From Mesostigma viride (lineage: Eukaryota; Streptophyta; Mesostigmatophyceae; Mesostigmatales; Mesostigmataceae): a stretch of 64,000 nt of DNA. Shown here piece by piece: positions 1 to 11,574 of the stretch. The stretch is from assembly GCA_009746045.1 (NCBI GenBank), contig RPFO01000016.1, positions 1,266,104 to 1,330,103 of the forward strand, given 5' to 3'. The first letter of the stretch is position 1. Every line of letters starts with the position of its first letter. The notes below the pieces were generated by a model. It saw only the letters and a list, made by a program, of their open reading frames with translations. It was not told the origin of the DNA and did no database searches. Position numbers and translations under genes: made by a program.

Positions 1-1001
1 TTTCGTGGTGTTAAATTTCCCTCCTTACTACTTTTATGTTATGGTTTGTCGTCGTGGCTGCGTACAACCATTTCGCCCAGTTTATCATCCGTTTTGTTCA
101 TGGTTAGCTGCGTCTTCATCCTATATACTAGAGTAACGATCGATGTAATGCTTAAATATGTTGTGCATAGTATTGTGATGGGTTTTCTTGCCTACATTCT
201 TTGGAAAGATGGTATCTTGGCCAGGTTTTGGTTAGCTTTTTGGTTTTGTTAGTAGAGGACACCCCATAGCCAGTTAGCAGCTACTATAATAAAGCCCAGC
301 ATACAGGGAGCACTACCTAGCACTGTCATTGATCTAGGCTTACTTGCACTTGTTTATTACAGCATCAGCACAAGAAAAAAGTGAGCATCGTGTTTAGCTT
401 GTGTGGTTTCAAGGGTGTGCCCTTACCATGCTATGATACGTACAAATGTGACTGTGCATAGGCGTGGTTACCTATCTTTATATGCTATGATGGATGTTCT
501 GCAGCCTGGACAGGATGTAATTAGCTTGTTTGATCATCCATGATGTTTTTTGTTGCTACGGGATGAGAATTTAGCTTTGTAATGCTAGCAGGCGTCACCA
601 ACCAAACTGTCCGCTATTTGTAGCGGGCATTTATTTTTAGAGCTTGCAGCTGGGTCCCTGCTCCACCCCATGATGTCAGTGTTCAGGAGCCCTTTCTAGC
701 TTCCTTTCTCACTGCCTTGTTGAATCCAGGACCAACAAATAAGATTTGACATCCAATATTGCATTATATGTGTCTCTTGTCTCGCACCCTGCGCACCCCC
801 TGCCAGGGGGTGATATATTTAGCACCCATAGGACATTGCAATATGACCAATGACATGACCCCCAAGGAGGTCCACATATGTGTGTGCTTTGGTCCTAGTA
901 TGGGCCATAAATAATTATTAGGTTGGTTTGTGGACATTAAAATGGAAAGTGCCAACTGCCCGCTATTTATAGAGGGCAGTTGGACACGGTTTAAGGGTTA
1001 A
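1..1001. other. Non-coding left edge, probable right end of a piggyBac-like element
   Basis: I see no convincing gene here. Just before the first viral gene the sequence reads GGGTTAA at 995-1001. On the other strand this is TTAA followed by CCCTTAAACCG, the same layout as the two better supported piggyBac-like ends in this window (TTAA target, terminal repeat starting CCC). The matching left end would lie outside the window. Two short palindromic stretches around 610-640 and 958-982 share a CCGCTATTT core. The element call is tentative. Confidence 0.3.
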
Positions 1002-1006
1002 GACAT

Positions 1007-1534
1007 TTATTCCTCCAATGAAGCGAGGAGGGATGCGCGGATGGCGGCCATGCGAATCTCGTACGGGGTCATCGCGACAGGGGGCGGGGGTGGCGGTGGA
1101 AGCTGGCGGGTCTTGATCGGGGGTGGCGGGGTGTCCGGCTCTGAATCCCTTGGTTTTCGCCCACGTCTCGGTTTCGGCGTGTCGGCGGGTGTCGAGGCGA
1201 CGCTGTCTTCCGCAAGAAGGCGTTCGATGCGCGATTTGTTTCGAGCTTCTTGCAGCTCGAGTTCGACGAGCCTTTGCCGCTGGATTTCAAGTTCCTTTGC
1301 GAGGACCTTTCGCTTCGTTATCTCTGCCTCCTTTTCCTCGTTTCGTCTCTTCTCCCTCTCTGCCTTTGAGCGCTGTTGATAGATTCGTATCTTGTCACGT
1401 AGGGCCTTTTTCTGTTCGTCGTTCAACGGCTGTCCTTTTCGAATCGTCCTGACCAGGTCCACCTGCTCTTCCCGCGTCTCGGCGAAGGTCTCGTCCTGGA
1501 AGCTCGTTGGGGTCTCTGAAGCCTCAGAGGCCAT
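1007..1534 (-). CDS. Basic coiled-coil protein of the endogenous PLV (unknown function)
   Basis: This 175-aa ORF is not a family I recognise. Residues about 30-105 form a long, highly charged helix (runs of R, K, E and Q with heptad-like spacing), which predicts a coiled coil. It is followed by a Pro-rich, Lys/Arg-rich linker with runs of prolines at about residues 135-150. The gene is the only clear minus-strand member of the viral block and is divergent from the fibre-like gene at 1559, with only 24 bp between the two start codons. Its position in the structural block suggests a virion or assembly role, which is inference. The shadow frames on the plus strand are Arg/Ser-rich and lack any domain. 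Confidence 0.6.
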   Translation of the reverse strand: MASEASETPTSFQDETFAETREEQVDLVRTIRKGQPLNDEQKKALRDKIRIYQQRSKAEREKRRNEEKEAEITKRKVLAKELEIQRQRLVELELQEARNKSRIERLLAEDSVASTPADTPKPRRGRKPRDSEPDTPPPPIKTRQLPPPPPPPVAMTPYEIRMAAIRASLLASLEE

Positions 1535-1558
1535 GTTTATATTCTACGTAGATAATAA
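1535..1558. promoter_or_regulatory. 24-bp AT-rich divergent promoter candidate
   Basis: Two viral genes start back to back across this 24-bp gap. It contains TTTATATTCTA and is strongly AT-rich. Similar short gaps with an A/T run followed by TCTA precede other genes in the block (11550, 19549, 20876). A shared viral promoter is inferred and untested. Confidence 0.4.
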
Positions 1559-2769
1559 ATGGTCGTGCTTACAACCCTGAGCAGACCGACAAACCTCGCC
1601 ACCGGGTTAACGCTCGACCCCGAAATGGAGGAGCGTGTTTCTACTGTCGAAACGGACATCGACGGGCTTGAGACTAGCGTGTCGTCGCTTCTGAGCAGGT
1701 CGCACCCATTTGATGAGTCGCTTGTCGTCGACGGATTCAAAATTTTTTATCCAAGCCAACCAACAAATTTGCGACTCGGAGACGATTACGATGACGAGAC
1801 CGCGAGTGACCCATCGGAACTCGCCTACAACCTCGTCGTGAACGGGTATTCGTATTTCAAAGAAGGCACTACGACAGTCGACGATCTCACTCTAAACGAA
1901 CCTCACCTTACGGCGAAAGTGGGAGCAAACCAGTACCACGTCTTCGACTTCAGCCCCGACACGCTGCTAGACCCTGGCGGCAGAGTCCTGACCCGCGCTC
2001 AACTGGACTACCTTTTCGACCAACACGGAGTAGGCACCACGTCGATAACTAATTTGAACGGGGATTTCGTCCTTCATCTCGAAGACGGGACGACCGTGTC
2101 GCACCAAAACGCGTTCAGCGTCATCAACGACCAGGATGTGCGAGTTCAACTTCCCTATAACGTTACTAAAGGCGACGCGAGTGGGATTTGTAAATATACG
2201 TATCGCGACTATCATGCCACCCAATCGGCCACGGGTGATAACGTCGTGGATGGAACAGTGGGGTATCCGTATTTTTCCGATGCGTTCTTTGGACTCGGCG
2301 GATCTCGATTCAACGGCCTCCCTCTCCGCGTGGAGTTGTTGTCTTTCTCCACGATCCGCGACGACAACCGCCGCCTTCCACTAACTGGGAGATCGTTCAC
2401 CATCACGCGTACCTACTCGCCGCTCACGGATTGGAGAATGGGACCGATTGAACCTTTGAACGCACTCCATTGGAGCACCACTCCCGCCAGCGCTACATGG
2501 GAGGTAGTGGAGGGTACGACCCTCAAACAGGGCATTAAGATGACGACCCCGTTCGCGTACCAACGCAAACTCCCCCTCAGATGGTACATGAATTCCACAC
2601 AGCTCACGCCGACCACCCCTACGATCGGCGGAGTCTCCCTCTCGCAAAACGGAGGACTACGCGGGGAAGACGCCGTAATCACCGCGCCAGTCGCGGCAGA
2701 TAGTAACAAGTATTTGAACTACGAGATAGATGTATACAACGACTCCACCCTTACACTAGGAAGTCGGGT

Positions 2770-3170
2770 TCTGAGATTTTTCTCAGGATCCTGAGATTTC
2801 CTGAGATTTTTCTCAGGATTCCTGAGATTTTCTCAGGATTTCCTGAGATTTCCTGATTTTTTCTTGGGATTTCAGGAGAAATCCTGAGAAACCCTGAGAC
2901 TTTTCTCAGGATTCCTGATTTATATCAGGACTTCCTCTTGAGAATCTTGAGAAGTGCCTGAGATGCGTCTCGCGAAACACTGAGAAACACTGAGATTCGT
3001 AAAAAAATCCTGAGAAATCCTGAGATCCTGAGAAAACCCGCTGAATCAGAAAAAATCAGGAAAATCAGGACACTTAACAGCACAAAAAATCAGGAAAATC
3101 AGGACACTTAGCATGGCACAAAAAATCAGGAAAATCAGGACACTGAGCATGACACTTGAGAACTCTCAAG
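2770..3170. repeat. Left subterminal CTGAGATT/CTCAGGA repeat array
   Basis: The sequence is a dense run of CCTGAGATTT and its complement TCTCAGGA, often paired as short palindromes, followed by three AAAATCAGGAAAATCAGGACACTT-like units near 3050-3150. It mirrors the array at the other end of the element and probably provides transposase binding sites, by analogy with CACTA elements. Confidence 0.7.
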
Positions 3171-3317
3171 TGCATGAAGACAGGACACTTATGCAATATA
3201 TGTGGATGCAGAAATGATGCAGTTGACACACATGTTCATTGGAAATAAATAAATATAAGTGTGACAAGCACACAACAAGTTACATCAATCCATCATTACA
3301 TTATATTAGGAATATAA

Positions 3318-4313
3318 TCAATCCCACTCCTCATCAGTGTATGCAGCACTGTCAGAGTCCGCATAATTTACTACCACACGTTGCCTCTCACTTCTCCTTT
3401 GTGTGGGAATGCATGCCTCACCGTCGCTGCTCAGCGACAAATCACTAGCAATGTCATCAGGGCTTGATGCGCTGCCACTAGCCGCTGCCATGGACTTGCC
3501 AGCAATGCTCTTGCCACGCGAGCGGTTTGGTGCAGCGGCTGTGTGTGTTTCTACCAATGTGTCCGCAGTGCGCTTGCCACGCGAGCGGCTTGGTGCAGTG
3601 GTTGCTTGTGGTTCTACCAATGTGCCAACAGTGCGCTTGCCACGTGAGCGATTAGGTGCAGTGGTTGCTTGTGGCTCCGCAGCCATGCGTGCAGTGGTTG
3701 CTTGTGGATCTATGGGTGCAGTGCGATTACCTTGTGAACGACCTCGTGTTGTCATGTCTCTTCGCTTAACACACAGTGTCACCTTGCGCTGCAGGTTCAT
3801 ATCAGCATACACGTCTGTGGTTCTCAGCTGAGCACCTGCAGCACGGGATAATACATGCTGGGCTGCACTACACGTTTCCTTTACCATTTGCCACGGCAAT
3901 TTACAGTGCACGATGGCTATCTCAGGTGCATACTCTGGATCAACTACAAAACCAACTGAACATACACTCCCGGGAAGGACTAAAGCATCCTGCTTGGGCG
4001 CTCGCTCCCCTAAAGGTATAAGCGTCAATCCCTCTAAAGGGAGCTCTTTCACAGAACCGACATCAAACAGAGCGACCTTTAAAAGAACTTGCCTACTCCA
4101 TCCTTCCGTCGGGGCACGGAGGAAACTATGCAGAATGTGTGTGATGCGGCCATACCTAACCCCCTCTTTACCATAAACCATTACTCCCGAGTTGCGATGG
4201 CGAACAGTTTGTCGAAGGTCGGCGACTGCAGTTCGGTAATTGCTGCCATTGATGTGGATTGAGTCATGCTCGTCACAAGCAGGCTCCATGCCACACACCG
4301 CCGCCGTAATCAT
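3318..4313 (-). CDS. Transposon-borne ORF, unknown, with Arg/Ser repeat tail
   Basis: This 331-aa ORF lies inside the CACTA-like element and its ATG is at 4313. The first 165 residues look like a small globular beta domain of the kind often found at the C-terminus of large transposon proteins in fungi and algae (a VMVYGKEGVRYGRI segment, then VALFDVG). The second half holds about four imperfect repeats of the form P(N/S)RSRGKR followed by Thr/Ala-rich linkers. It ends in an acidic tail DEEWD. There is no catalytic motif, so it may be the last exon of a larger spliced protein or an accessory protein. I do not assign a function. Confidence 0.45.
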   Translation of the reverse strand: MITAAVCGMEPACDEHDSIHINGSNYRTAVADLRQTVRHRNSGVMVYGKEGVRYGRITHILHSFLRAPTEGWSRQVLLKVALFDVGSVKELPLEGLTLIPLGERAPKQDALVLPGSVCSVGFVVDPEYAPEIAIVHCKLPWQMVKETCSAAQHVLSRAAGAQLRTTDVYADMNLQRKVTLCVKRRDMTTRGRSQGNRTAPIDPQATTARMAAEPQATTAPNRSRGKRTVGTLVEPQATTAPSRSRGKRTADTLVETHTAAAPNRSRGKSIAGKSMAAASGSASSPDDIASDLSLSSDGEACIPTQRRSERQRVVVNYADSDSAAYTDEEWD

Positions 4314-7300
4314 CGTGGGGAGGCGTGGCTCCTGGTTTTGCGTGATCCATTGCTTTCTATCTGAGCAAGTGACTTGACTAGTGCGAGACCCAAAGTGGAA
4401 ATGCCGTGTCTATTCCGGCCTAACATGGCTGATGAAGGCGTTTATGGAATGGTGCGGCTAGGTGCAGGGTTGTGTTGCCTACCATGGCTGCTGAAGGCGT
4501 TCATGGGTGCGGCTAGGTGCAAGGTCGCGTTGCCTAATCGCAACCTTTCTAAATTTTTCGCTCGTTGGACCAACGGTCTACCAGGTAACGGTTAAGAGAG
4601 GTAGGGCGCGAAGTTGAAAGTTTGGAACGGCACTGTCGTCATGCGGCTATTTCACGGCATCATAACGGCCTTTATTTCAGTTATGTTCAGTTCAGTTTAT
4701 TCCCACGCCGGTTCCCTAGCCTTGCCCGTACCGGCTTCGGAATAAACGGATGCCGGAACCGTATCCTTGTTCCAATTTTTAACAGGCAGGTACTACTTAT
4801 ATAAAGCCCGAACTAAGAGCTCTTTTGTAGAATGTTCTCACTGCCTAATTGCTTTAGTGACTTTGCGTTAATAATTGTCGGCTGTCAGTCTGTCAGCCAA
4901 CAATCAGAAATCGTTGTCGCACTTTATAACCTGCTCCAATGGTTGTCCGGCAAAGGCAGGACCAAGCGTTTTCTAGGGTCTGGCAGGACGGCGGTTTTTT
5001 AAATGCCTGTGGCTTTCATTGGTGAATACTAGTTACTGTACCTGTAAATTTATCGGCAGTTTGCGGCTCCGACCGTTCTAAAAGGCTTTGAGACAAGTAG
5101 TAACCAGTGGAAAGGTAAGATGTCATGACAATACGGAAGATCGCTTGGCTGGAATCACTCGAGACATTCCGCCTGCCGCTGGCTACGGATGTGACCTAGT
5201 CGCAATCTTTTTTTTTGCGCAAATTCAAAAAAACGCGTCTGACGTAGCCCTAGCCGTTGTTCGCAGTCAAGTCAGTGCTGGGGCTAGCGGGCAGTGAGGG
5301 CACATACACGCTAGCTCGAGCGATGGGGCAACCGATTTCCATACGTAACCAATGAATGCAACCACCGAATAACAAGCGCTGCAGGTGTGGCAGCAGGGGT
5401 GGCAGCGAGAACCGCACTAGAAGCGGTTCTAGTAGCGACGACATGTGAGTGACATAAGTAACGGAGAATAAACAGAGCGAGATTCTGGAGCTATCCAAAA
5501 CCTACAAGGCCGTCATGGACAGGCTGTGATCGAAGAGGAATGGAGCCGGGAAAATGAGCAACTGCGTAGCTGAGCAAGGATACTTATGAGAATTGCTTGG
5601 CAGGTTGCATTGGAAGGCCCATAGACCGCAAAAGCGGCATTCTGAGCAAAAGCTGGTTTCTTAGTATAGCATGAACTCTGAATACTTGATTTCTTGTCCT
5701 CTTACATGCGTGGTCAATTTCATGAAGATGACCATCATGAAGTACCGTCCTTGGGCATTTTTGTGCGTACATGCCCGTTTGTTGTCAAAGCACGTCCATG
5801 CAGACCTGAATCCCATGCAAACCCCAAGCGTCAATTGCGACTATCTTTGCAAAGGAAAAGCATCTAGACGTGTTCTGATGAAGCCAGTAAGGTCAAATGT
5901 TTCATGGTGCTTCCTCATAAGCCACATAGTAGATTAGATACTAACTTGGTTGGTCCATGCGTGAGTATGTGCATGTTGTCATCAGTTTGCTACCTACTTT
6001 TTAATTACCTTGCCTACTTACTAGCTTTGTTATTGAAGGTATTTTCCTAATTTTGCACTGGAATTCATTCCTTACATCACTACTATTCTTTCTCCCCTTT
6101 GCAATCGCAACAGGAGGGACGGAATGTTATCTTCTCCGCGGTCATGAGGTTGTCCCTTCTGCGTGGTAAGTGTCATAAAGTTGATTAGTCCCTTGGTCCC
6201 TCACTTGCTCCTTGCTTCCTTGCATGCTTGCTTGCTGAGTTCGATAAACCCCTTGCTTCCTTGCATGCTTGTTTCCGTCTTTGCGTGCTTGCTTGCTTCT
6301 TTGCGTGGTTGCTTTCTTCCTTGATTAGGCCCTTGCTTGGTTGTTTAGCCGCTTGCTGAATTTGATTAGTTCCTTGCTTTATTCCCTTGCTTCCTTGCAT
6401 GCGTGCTTCCTGAATGTAATTAGTCCCTTGCTTCCTTTCTTAGTCCCATGCTTCCTTTGTAAGCCACTCTTCCTCGCATGCTTGCTGAATTTAATTAATG
6501 CCTTGCTTCCTTTGATATGACCTTGCCTACTTGGTTAGGCCGTTCCTTCCCTGCATGCTTGACCACTTGCTGAATGGAATCAGTCCCCTGATTCCTTTGT
6601 TAGGCCCTTGCTTCCTTTGTTAGCCCCTCTTCCTTGCATGCTTGCAATTGCTTGCTTGCTGAATCTAATCAGTCCCTTGCTTCCTTTGTTACGCCCTTGC
6701 TTCCTTATTTAGCCACTCTCGTCCTTGCGCGCATGTACGCTTGCTTGCTGAATTCAATTAGTCCCTTGCCCTGAAGAAATTTAGTCTAGTTACCCTGGAG
6801 CTTCACAGTTAATAAACGTGTTTTCCCTTTTTCAATGCATCGGTCATATGCAATGTCGTGGTTTCTTGGTCTTGCACATCTCAATAATGGCGGTGCTAGG
6901 CTTTCACTTGGGTCACCCTTTCAATGTTTTGTACCAGTCAGAAGTATCTTTTTTTATGCCGAGCATGATGTTGTTTGCTATGCCTTTGGTCTGGTTAGGT
7001 GTACATGTGCACATGCTGCAGCCCAGCGTTTCTAATCATGGTCCTGTTTAATGCCTTTTTTCCCCCTTCCTGGTTTATGCGTGCAGGTAAATGTGCAACG
7101 AAGCACAGTTTGGCAGAGTATATGAAGAACCAAATGATCTACAAGATCTGCCAAACGATGAAGAAACAATCCTCTTTTTGTTGTGATTTATTTTTTGCCT
7201 ATGAATAAAAGATTTTTTAAATAATATTTATCAATGTAATAAATGCACTGATTGTGAGTCATGCCCCTGTTGTAATCATCTTGCATTGTCGTATTTCTGT

Positions 7301-7339
7301 TGGTCCCTGATAACACCATTTTTTTGTCCCAGAATGGCT
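4314..7339. other. Internal CACTA-like element sequence, no gene recognised
   Basis: I find no supportable coding region. The stretch 4390-4540 repeats a short motif (GTGCGGCTAGGTGCA and GTTGCCTA). From about 6170 to 6770 there is a degenerate tandem run of CCCTTGCTTCC and TTGCATGCTTGC units, including the word TTAGTCCCTTGC many times. Remaining ORFs are short and have no domain character. Confidence 0.5.
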
Positions 7340-7722
7340 GGAGAATTCGCCTGTGCATGTTCTTGATTTTCTTGAGATTCTACTCGTTTTTTTGTCCTGA
7401 GATTTTCTTGAGATTCTACTCGTTTTTTTGTCCTGAGATTGTCCTGAGATTGTCCTGAGATTTTGTCCTGAGATTTTCACTACAAAGTCAAAATCTCAAG
7501 ACCTGAGTTTTTCACCAGAAATCTCAGGACCCGAGGTGTGCACTTACCAGATTTTGTGAAGACGAAAAAAATCAGGAAAAATCAGGGCAATCTCAGGAAA
7601 AATCTCAGGAAATCTCAAGACGATCTCAAGACAATCTCAAGATATCTCAGGATTTCTCAGGATTTCTCAGGATTTCTCAAAAAAAACTCAGGACGATATC
7701 AAGAAATATCAGGACGAATTTT
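7340..7722. repeat. Right subterminal CTGAGATT/CTCAGGA repeat array
   Basis: Repeats of TCCTGAGATT and CTCAGGATTTCTCAGGAT in both orientations extend up to the right terminal inverted repeat at 7725-7738. This matches the array at 2770-3170. Confidence 0.7.
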
Positions 7723-8602
7723 TTCCGACTTCCTAGTGTACCGCATGTAGCACCCAAAAGGGGGGGATGTTGATATGCGTTTCGAAAATGAGCCAGCTTC
7801 ACCCCGGCATCCGGACTCCGAGTTCGTACATTTCGTACCTCAATCCTGTAAAAATCTCGATTAACGGAGTGTACGCAGACCATGGCGTTGGATGGGGGAA
7901 GTCGTTGAATCCTCTCACCGGTTTTCATCTGATGGCGAACGGGGTGTCTCAAGCGGTGTTGGACGGGACGTTGACGACAACGACGTTCCAAAACCCATCC
8001 GAAGGCGATGATGTAGAACTCAGATATAGGATTATAACCGCAAAGGACTCGCCAAACCTGTCAGGAGAGACCGTGGAGATATATGGGCCCGCTACGACGC
8101 TCCATTCTCTAGAATCATTCTCGCGCCACTCCGTGACCACGCTGCAAACAGAAGCTTCGAAATACTACTTTGAAGGGTCTCCCGAAAAATTCTTTTTGGT
8201 AAAAACAGCCACTCCGGCACCAAGCAAATGTGTTGTTTTTTCAGAGCAGCTCATAGACGGCCCATTTCTATTGTGTTTTCAGCTATATTTGGGCAGCAAC
8301 GATGCTTTCGTCTCGTTCGCGGAAAATACTATGTCTTTGACGAATAAATATCATCCCGCAACGACGGATGCCCATCAGAACTGGAGAAATGCGGCTACGA
8401 CGCATTGGGGTATGCTGGGTATTAATCTCCACCATAGTGACTATGCACTCGACCTGTTTGACAATCTGAAGTCGAAGGTTCGATACACGTTAAACTCATC
8501 ATGGAGACAACAAAACAGCTATACTGGGTGGCATTTCGAAGAAAGTCGGATGGGAAGGTGGAGCGTTATATATCCAAAACAACTCCTCAAGAACTTAGTG
8601 AC

Positions 8603-11552
8603 ATGACTAAAATCTCAAACTCGTCCGGTATATTTACAACCACTCCTACAGACATTCTTGACCCGTACATTCCGATGCCCCTCCGACCAGTCTTCCACTT
8701 AAGCGGAGAGTACCACGGCGCGCACGTCTGGCCCATTAAAGACGACCTCCAAGACATAGAGTTCGACTCTCTAAAAACCAACAACCCATCCGGAGCGTAC
8801 ACAGCCGTCGGTGACGTGTTGGAGCTGCGTCACAGGTCCACCTCGTCGAGGAATTGTAGCATTTTTGGGAAATACAGCGTAACAAAACCAGTGCCAGGTG
8901 TTGCAAATACTTGGTTCAAGGAGCTAACACTCACGAATGAGAGTGTCATACGCACGGTTGTTAACCCCTAAATGGTCTGAGATCCTGCCGATAAATCGGC
9001 TGGATCTTCACAATTTTGCAAACCAGATGCCATCCAACCTACCCATATCCAATGGCCGTCCTTGGGGGCCAAGCATGTCCATGAGTTGCCCTTCGGGTTG
9101 GTATATCACAACCTCACATATATGCAGGGTAGGCCATGTTTAACTGCCGTCAAAGTCAGGGGGGTCAAGACGCGCGTTTTCATTTTTGGTAGAATGTGCA
9201 TTTTGAATTATGTTATAAGAGCTAGGCACCTACCACTTCAGGGATGATAAACAATTAGTTGCTGAACAGTTTGAGCCATTGGGGTCATCATTTGGGTGGG
9301 TATACCAGCAGTTGCACCCAGTACAGCCCATAGGGGTACCGTTGGTAAAAAGCAACCAAGGGAGTAGGGGTGGGCATACTACCTCCTAATATGGCCACCA
9401 ACCATGCCAAACAATACATTTCCCTTCCACAATGATGGGGAAACATAACTGCATCATCACACTGCCCTTACATGGCACCTATGTGCAGGTGCCACCTTGT
9501 CCATGCACGTAGGTAACGTGGTACGGACACCCTACGCAAGGCATGCATTCTAGGAGGCAGCCACCAACAAACTAGTGGTGTTGAGCCTATTTCAGCCTGC
9601 CCTAGCAAGGATAAACTAGGCCTAAGCTGCTATAGCTTGCCAGGTGATGGCCAGCACACCTGGTGGCACATGCTGTCAATGGGAAGCTTTTACTCACCAG
9701 TTACGTGCTTGATGATGCCACAGAGACCAGCCAACTGCCTCACACTCATGCAATATGTGTATGGGAAATGTATAACAAACATATATGGAGGTATTCAAAC
9801 CCATACAGCCTCTAAAACTTATCACCATCACCCTGTGGCAGGTCAACTGACTGAGGGAAGCATCTAAGAAGGGTGTTTTAGAAAGGGGCCAGGCCAGGGT
9901 CAAGAAAGAGCATGAATAGTGCAAAAAGAATGTGCTACACAAGCTAGAACGTATATATAAACGTCAAACATCGATAGGAAAACGATGATTAAGCTTTACC
10001 AGGCATGGATGGCGTTACCTTGGCCCAGGCGGTGGCCGCAAAATGGCGCATTTCGGCACACCAAAGTTGTGCAGCATGGTCGCTGGATTCGGCGATTTCT
10101 GGCCACCCTTGCACGTTTACGACTACTATGTATCATAAAAAGTACAAAGAAACCGATATATCCTTTAAAATACGCCGGAAAGGTATTGCTGTCAACGTTT
10201 CTATCGTCCGGCCTGATCGCAGTTTTTTCCAGCAAGAACGCTGCCGACACCTATCAAATGGCATTCCCGCGAACCAAAAATTGGCCTGTATGATCTTTAG
10301 GACGTATAAAATCAATACCCTAAGTTTGGCCAGAAATATCGAACGCAAACGTAAATGCCATGCGTGGGCGCAAGCCGCCATGGCCAGGTCGTCGTTTTCC
10401 GGAATGCACGTTGTACGTGAAAAAGTACCCTGACCCCTTGTACTTTGACCGGCCAGAACACCTCTATAACTTTGTCAAAAGTATGCAAACCCTAGTACCA
10501 TGCTGTGAAGAATTTTATAAACTTTCGATCTTCTCAGCTAAACTTTTCCTAATTCTCAATAGATTTCGCGGCATCTGGTCCCCCGAGAAGGGGCCGATGC
10601 ATCGGCTGGAACTCGATTTTTGGCGGAAAATCGGCAGCAAGACCATTTAGGGGTTAAGTGCCCGGATGTTCAATACGGCGTGCAAATGAACGAATATACT
10701 GCCAAAATATATGGGATTCTACCAGCTCGTCAGTCGGTAAGGAAGTTTTATGTAAGACTTGGATTTTCAAACACCAAGTTGAGCAATGATCCGTTGCTTA
10801 TCAGCGTAGTCGTCGGAGAATCGTGGACTGGTGGTTTTTCTACAACGACAATATCAAAATCCTCGTCGTACGTTGACATAACCTGTGATCATATTTCACT
10901 GGTTGATCCTCCAGTTACTGGTATGATCCATTTGGCGACCGTGACGTTCCAAGTATTAGATCCAACAGTATCTGGCCCGAGCCCGCTTTTATTTGCTTCT
11001 AGCCTAAGCTACTATTATGGATCAAGCCTGTCGTCGATCGGCGGCAATCACGGGATGGACGTGGCCCTGTATGAAGATGTCCGAGAGACTCGACGTATAT
11101 CCCATACAATATTGGAAGCAGATTCTTTGGTCGGTCTGAGGCAGCCCATATACGACTACCCGGTTCCGCAATTTTGGCACGGCGCCCCCGTGGCCGTGAT
11201 GTCTTTCCACGACCCGGCAACGCAAACGGAACTAACTCTTCCGACCGCGTTGACCAATATCCTTGTCAGGTTAACATTTGATAACAACCCACCAACGATT
11301 CTCGACATATCAAACCCATATCGCTTAACGGCTAGCGGCCTGTCCGTCTGGCCGGAAAACGTTATAATTGGCAGCAATTGGAATGTTGTTTCGGGGTACG
11401 AAGAGGACGAAGGGGTGTTTGAAATCGCCTTGAGGATTCCTCGCATCACCACTGACACGTCAACAATCATAGCACTGTCTACGGCGTTTTGTAAGTCACG
11501 CGCTGGAAAAATGGCCGCGTCGACTAACAAGACCCTCACTTGGACGCTATAA
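8603..11552 (+). pseudogene. Second PLV structural-type gene, split by a piggyBac-like element
   Basis: I choose ATG 8603 because it overlaps the stop of the previous gene as ATGA. An upstream ATG at 8501 in the same frame would give a 106-nt overlap. The left part runs to 8964 and the right part from 10658 to 11552. With the element and one TTAA ignored, the parts total 1257 nt, exactly 419 codons, and the frame is open through the junction (right-hand residues begin CPDVQYG). The protein is beta-rich with many Ser, Thr and Asn residues and no transmembrane segment. No named family is recognised. Its position after the fibre-like gene and before the zinc-finger and penton genes suggests a virion component. 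The gene is broken as it stands. Confidence 0.6.
8965..10653. mobile_element. Non-autonomous piggyBac-like element (TTAA target)
   Basis: The 1689-bp insert is flanked by TTAA at 8961-8964 and 10654-10657. Its ends are CCCCTAAATGGTCT and the complement. Subterminal segments also mirror each other imperfectly (CTGCCGATAAATCGGCTGG on the left; CCGATGCATCGGCTGG and AAATCGGCAGC on the right). The TTAA target and CC-starting ends are the signature of the piggyBac superfamily. No transposase ORF is present, so it would need a partner in trans. Confidence 0.75.
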
Positions 11553-11574
11553 AAATCTATGATTATACTCAGAA
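11553..11574 (+). promoter_or_regulatory. Short AT-rich intergenic gap, candidate late promoter
   Basis: The 22-bp gap plus the preceding stop codon reads TATAAAAATCTATGATTATA around 11549-11568. It resembles the gaps before the major capsid gene and the gene at 20904. The role is inferred from position and similarity only. Confidence 0.35.

Larger units (their letters stand above)
2754..7738. mobile_element. CACTA (EnSpm)-like DNA transposon inserted in a PLV gene
   Basis: The element has 14-bp perfect terminal inverted repeats: CACTAGGAAGTCGG at 2754-2767 and its complement at 7725-7738. It is flanked by TA at 2752-2753 and 7739-7740. Both ends carry several hundred bases of short CTGAGATT/CTCAGGA repeats in both orientations, the subterminal repeat pattern known for CACTA elements. 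The TIR begins with CACTA. The target duplication appears to be 2 bp, where the superfamily more often gives 3. Inside are one 331-aa minus-strand ORF (3318-4313) and long unassigned sequence with no recognisable DDE transposase. It is probably non-autonomous or decayed. Confidence 0.75.
1559..8606 (+). pseudogene. Large PLV fibre/spike-like structural gene, split by a CACTA-like element
   Basis: The left part (1559-2753) encodes 398 aa, with an N-terminal stretch of about 40 aa that looks like a short coiled coil followed by beta-rich, Gly/Thr/Asp-rich sequence. The right part (7741-8606) continues in the same beta-rich style to a stop at 8604-8606. The two parts are separated by a 4985-bp element flanked by TA. 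If the element and one TA are ignored, the two parts total 2061 nt, exactly 687 codons, with no internal stop at the junction. A coiled coil followed by beta structure is typical of trimeric fibres, so a receptor-binding or spike role is plausible. I recognise no named family. The upstream neighbour is divergent. The downstream gene begins with an ATGA overlap of its stop codon at 8603-8606, as in compact viral genomes. As it stands in the genome the gene is broken. Confidence 0.65.

Noticed and set aside
1041-1452. Plus-strand ORFs opposite the coiled-coil gene
   Set aside because: Shadow frames with biased composition and no domain.
10005-10650. ORFs of 96-142 codons within the first piggyBac-like element
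   Set aside because: No transposase features, and frames overlap each other without support.
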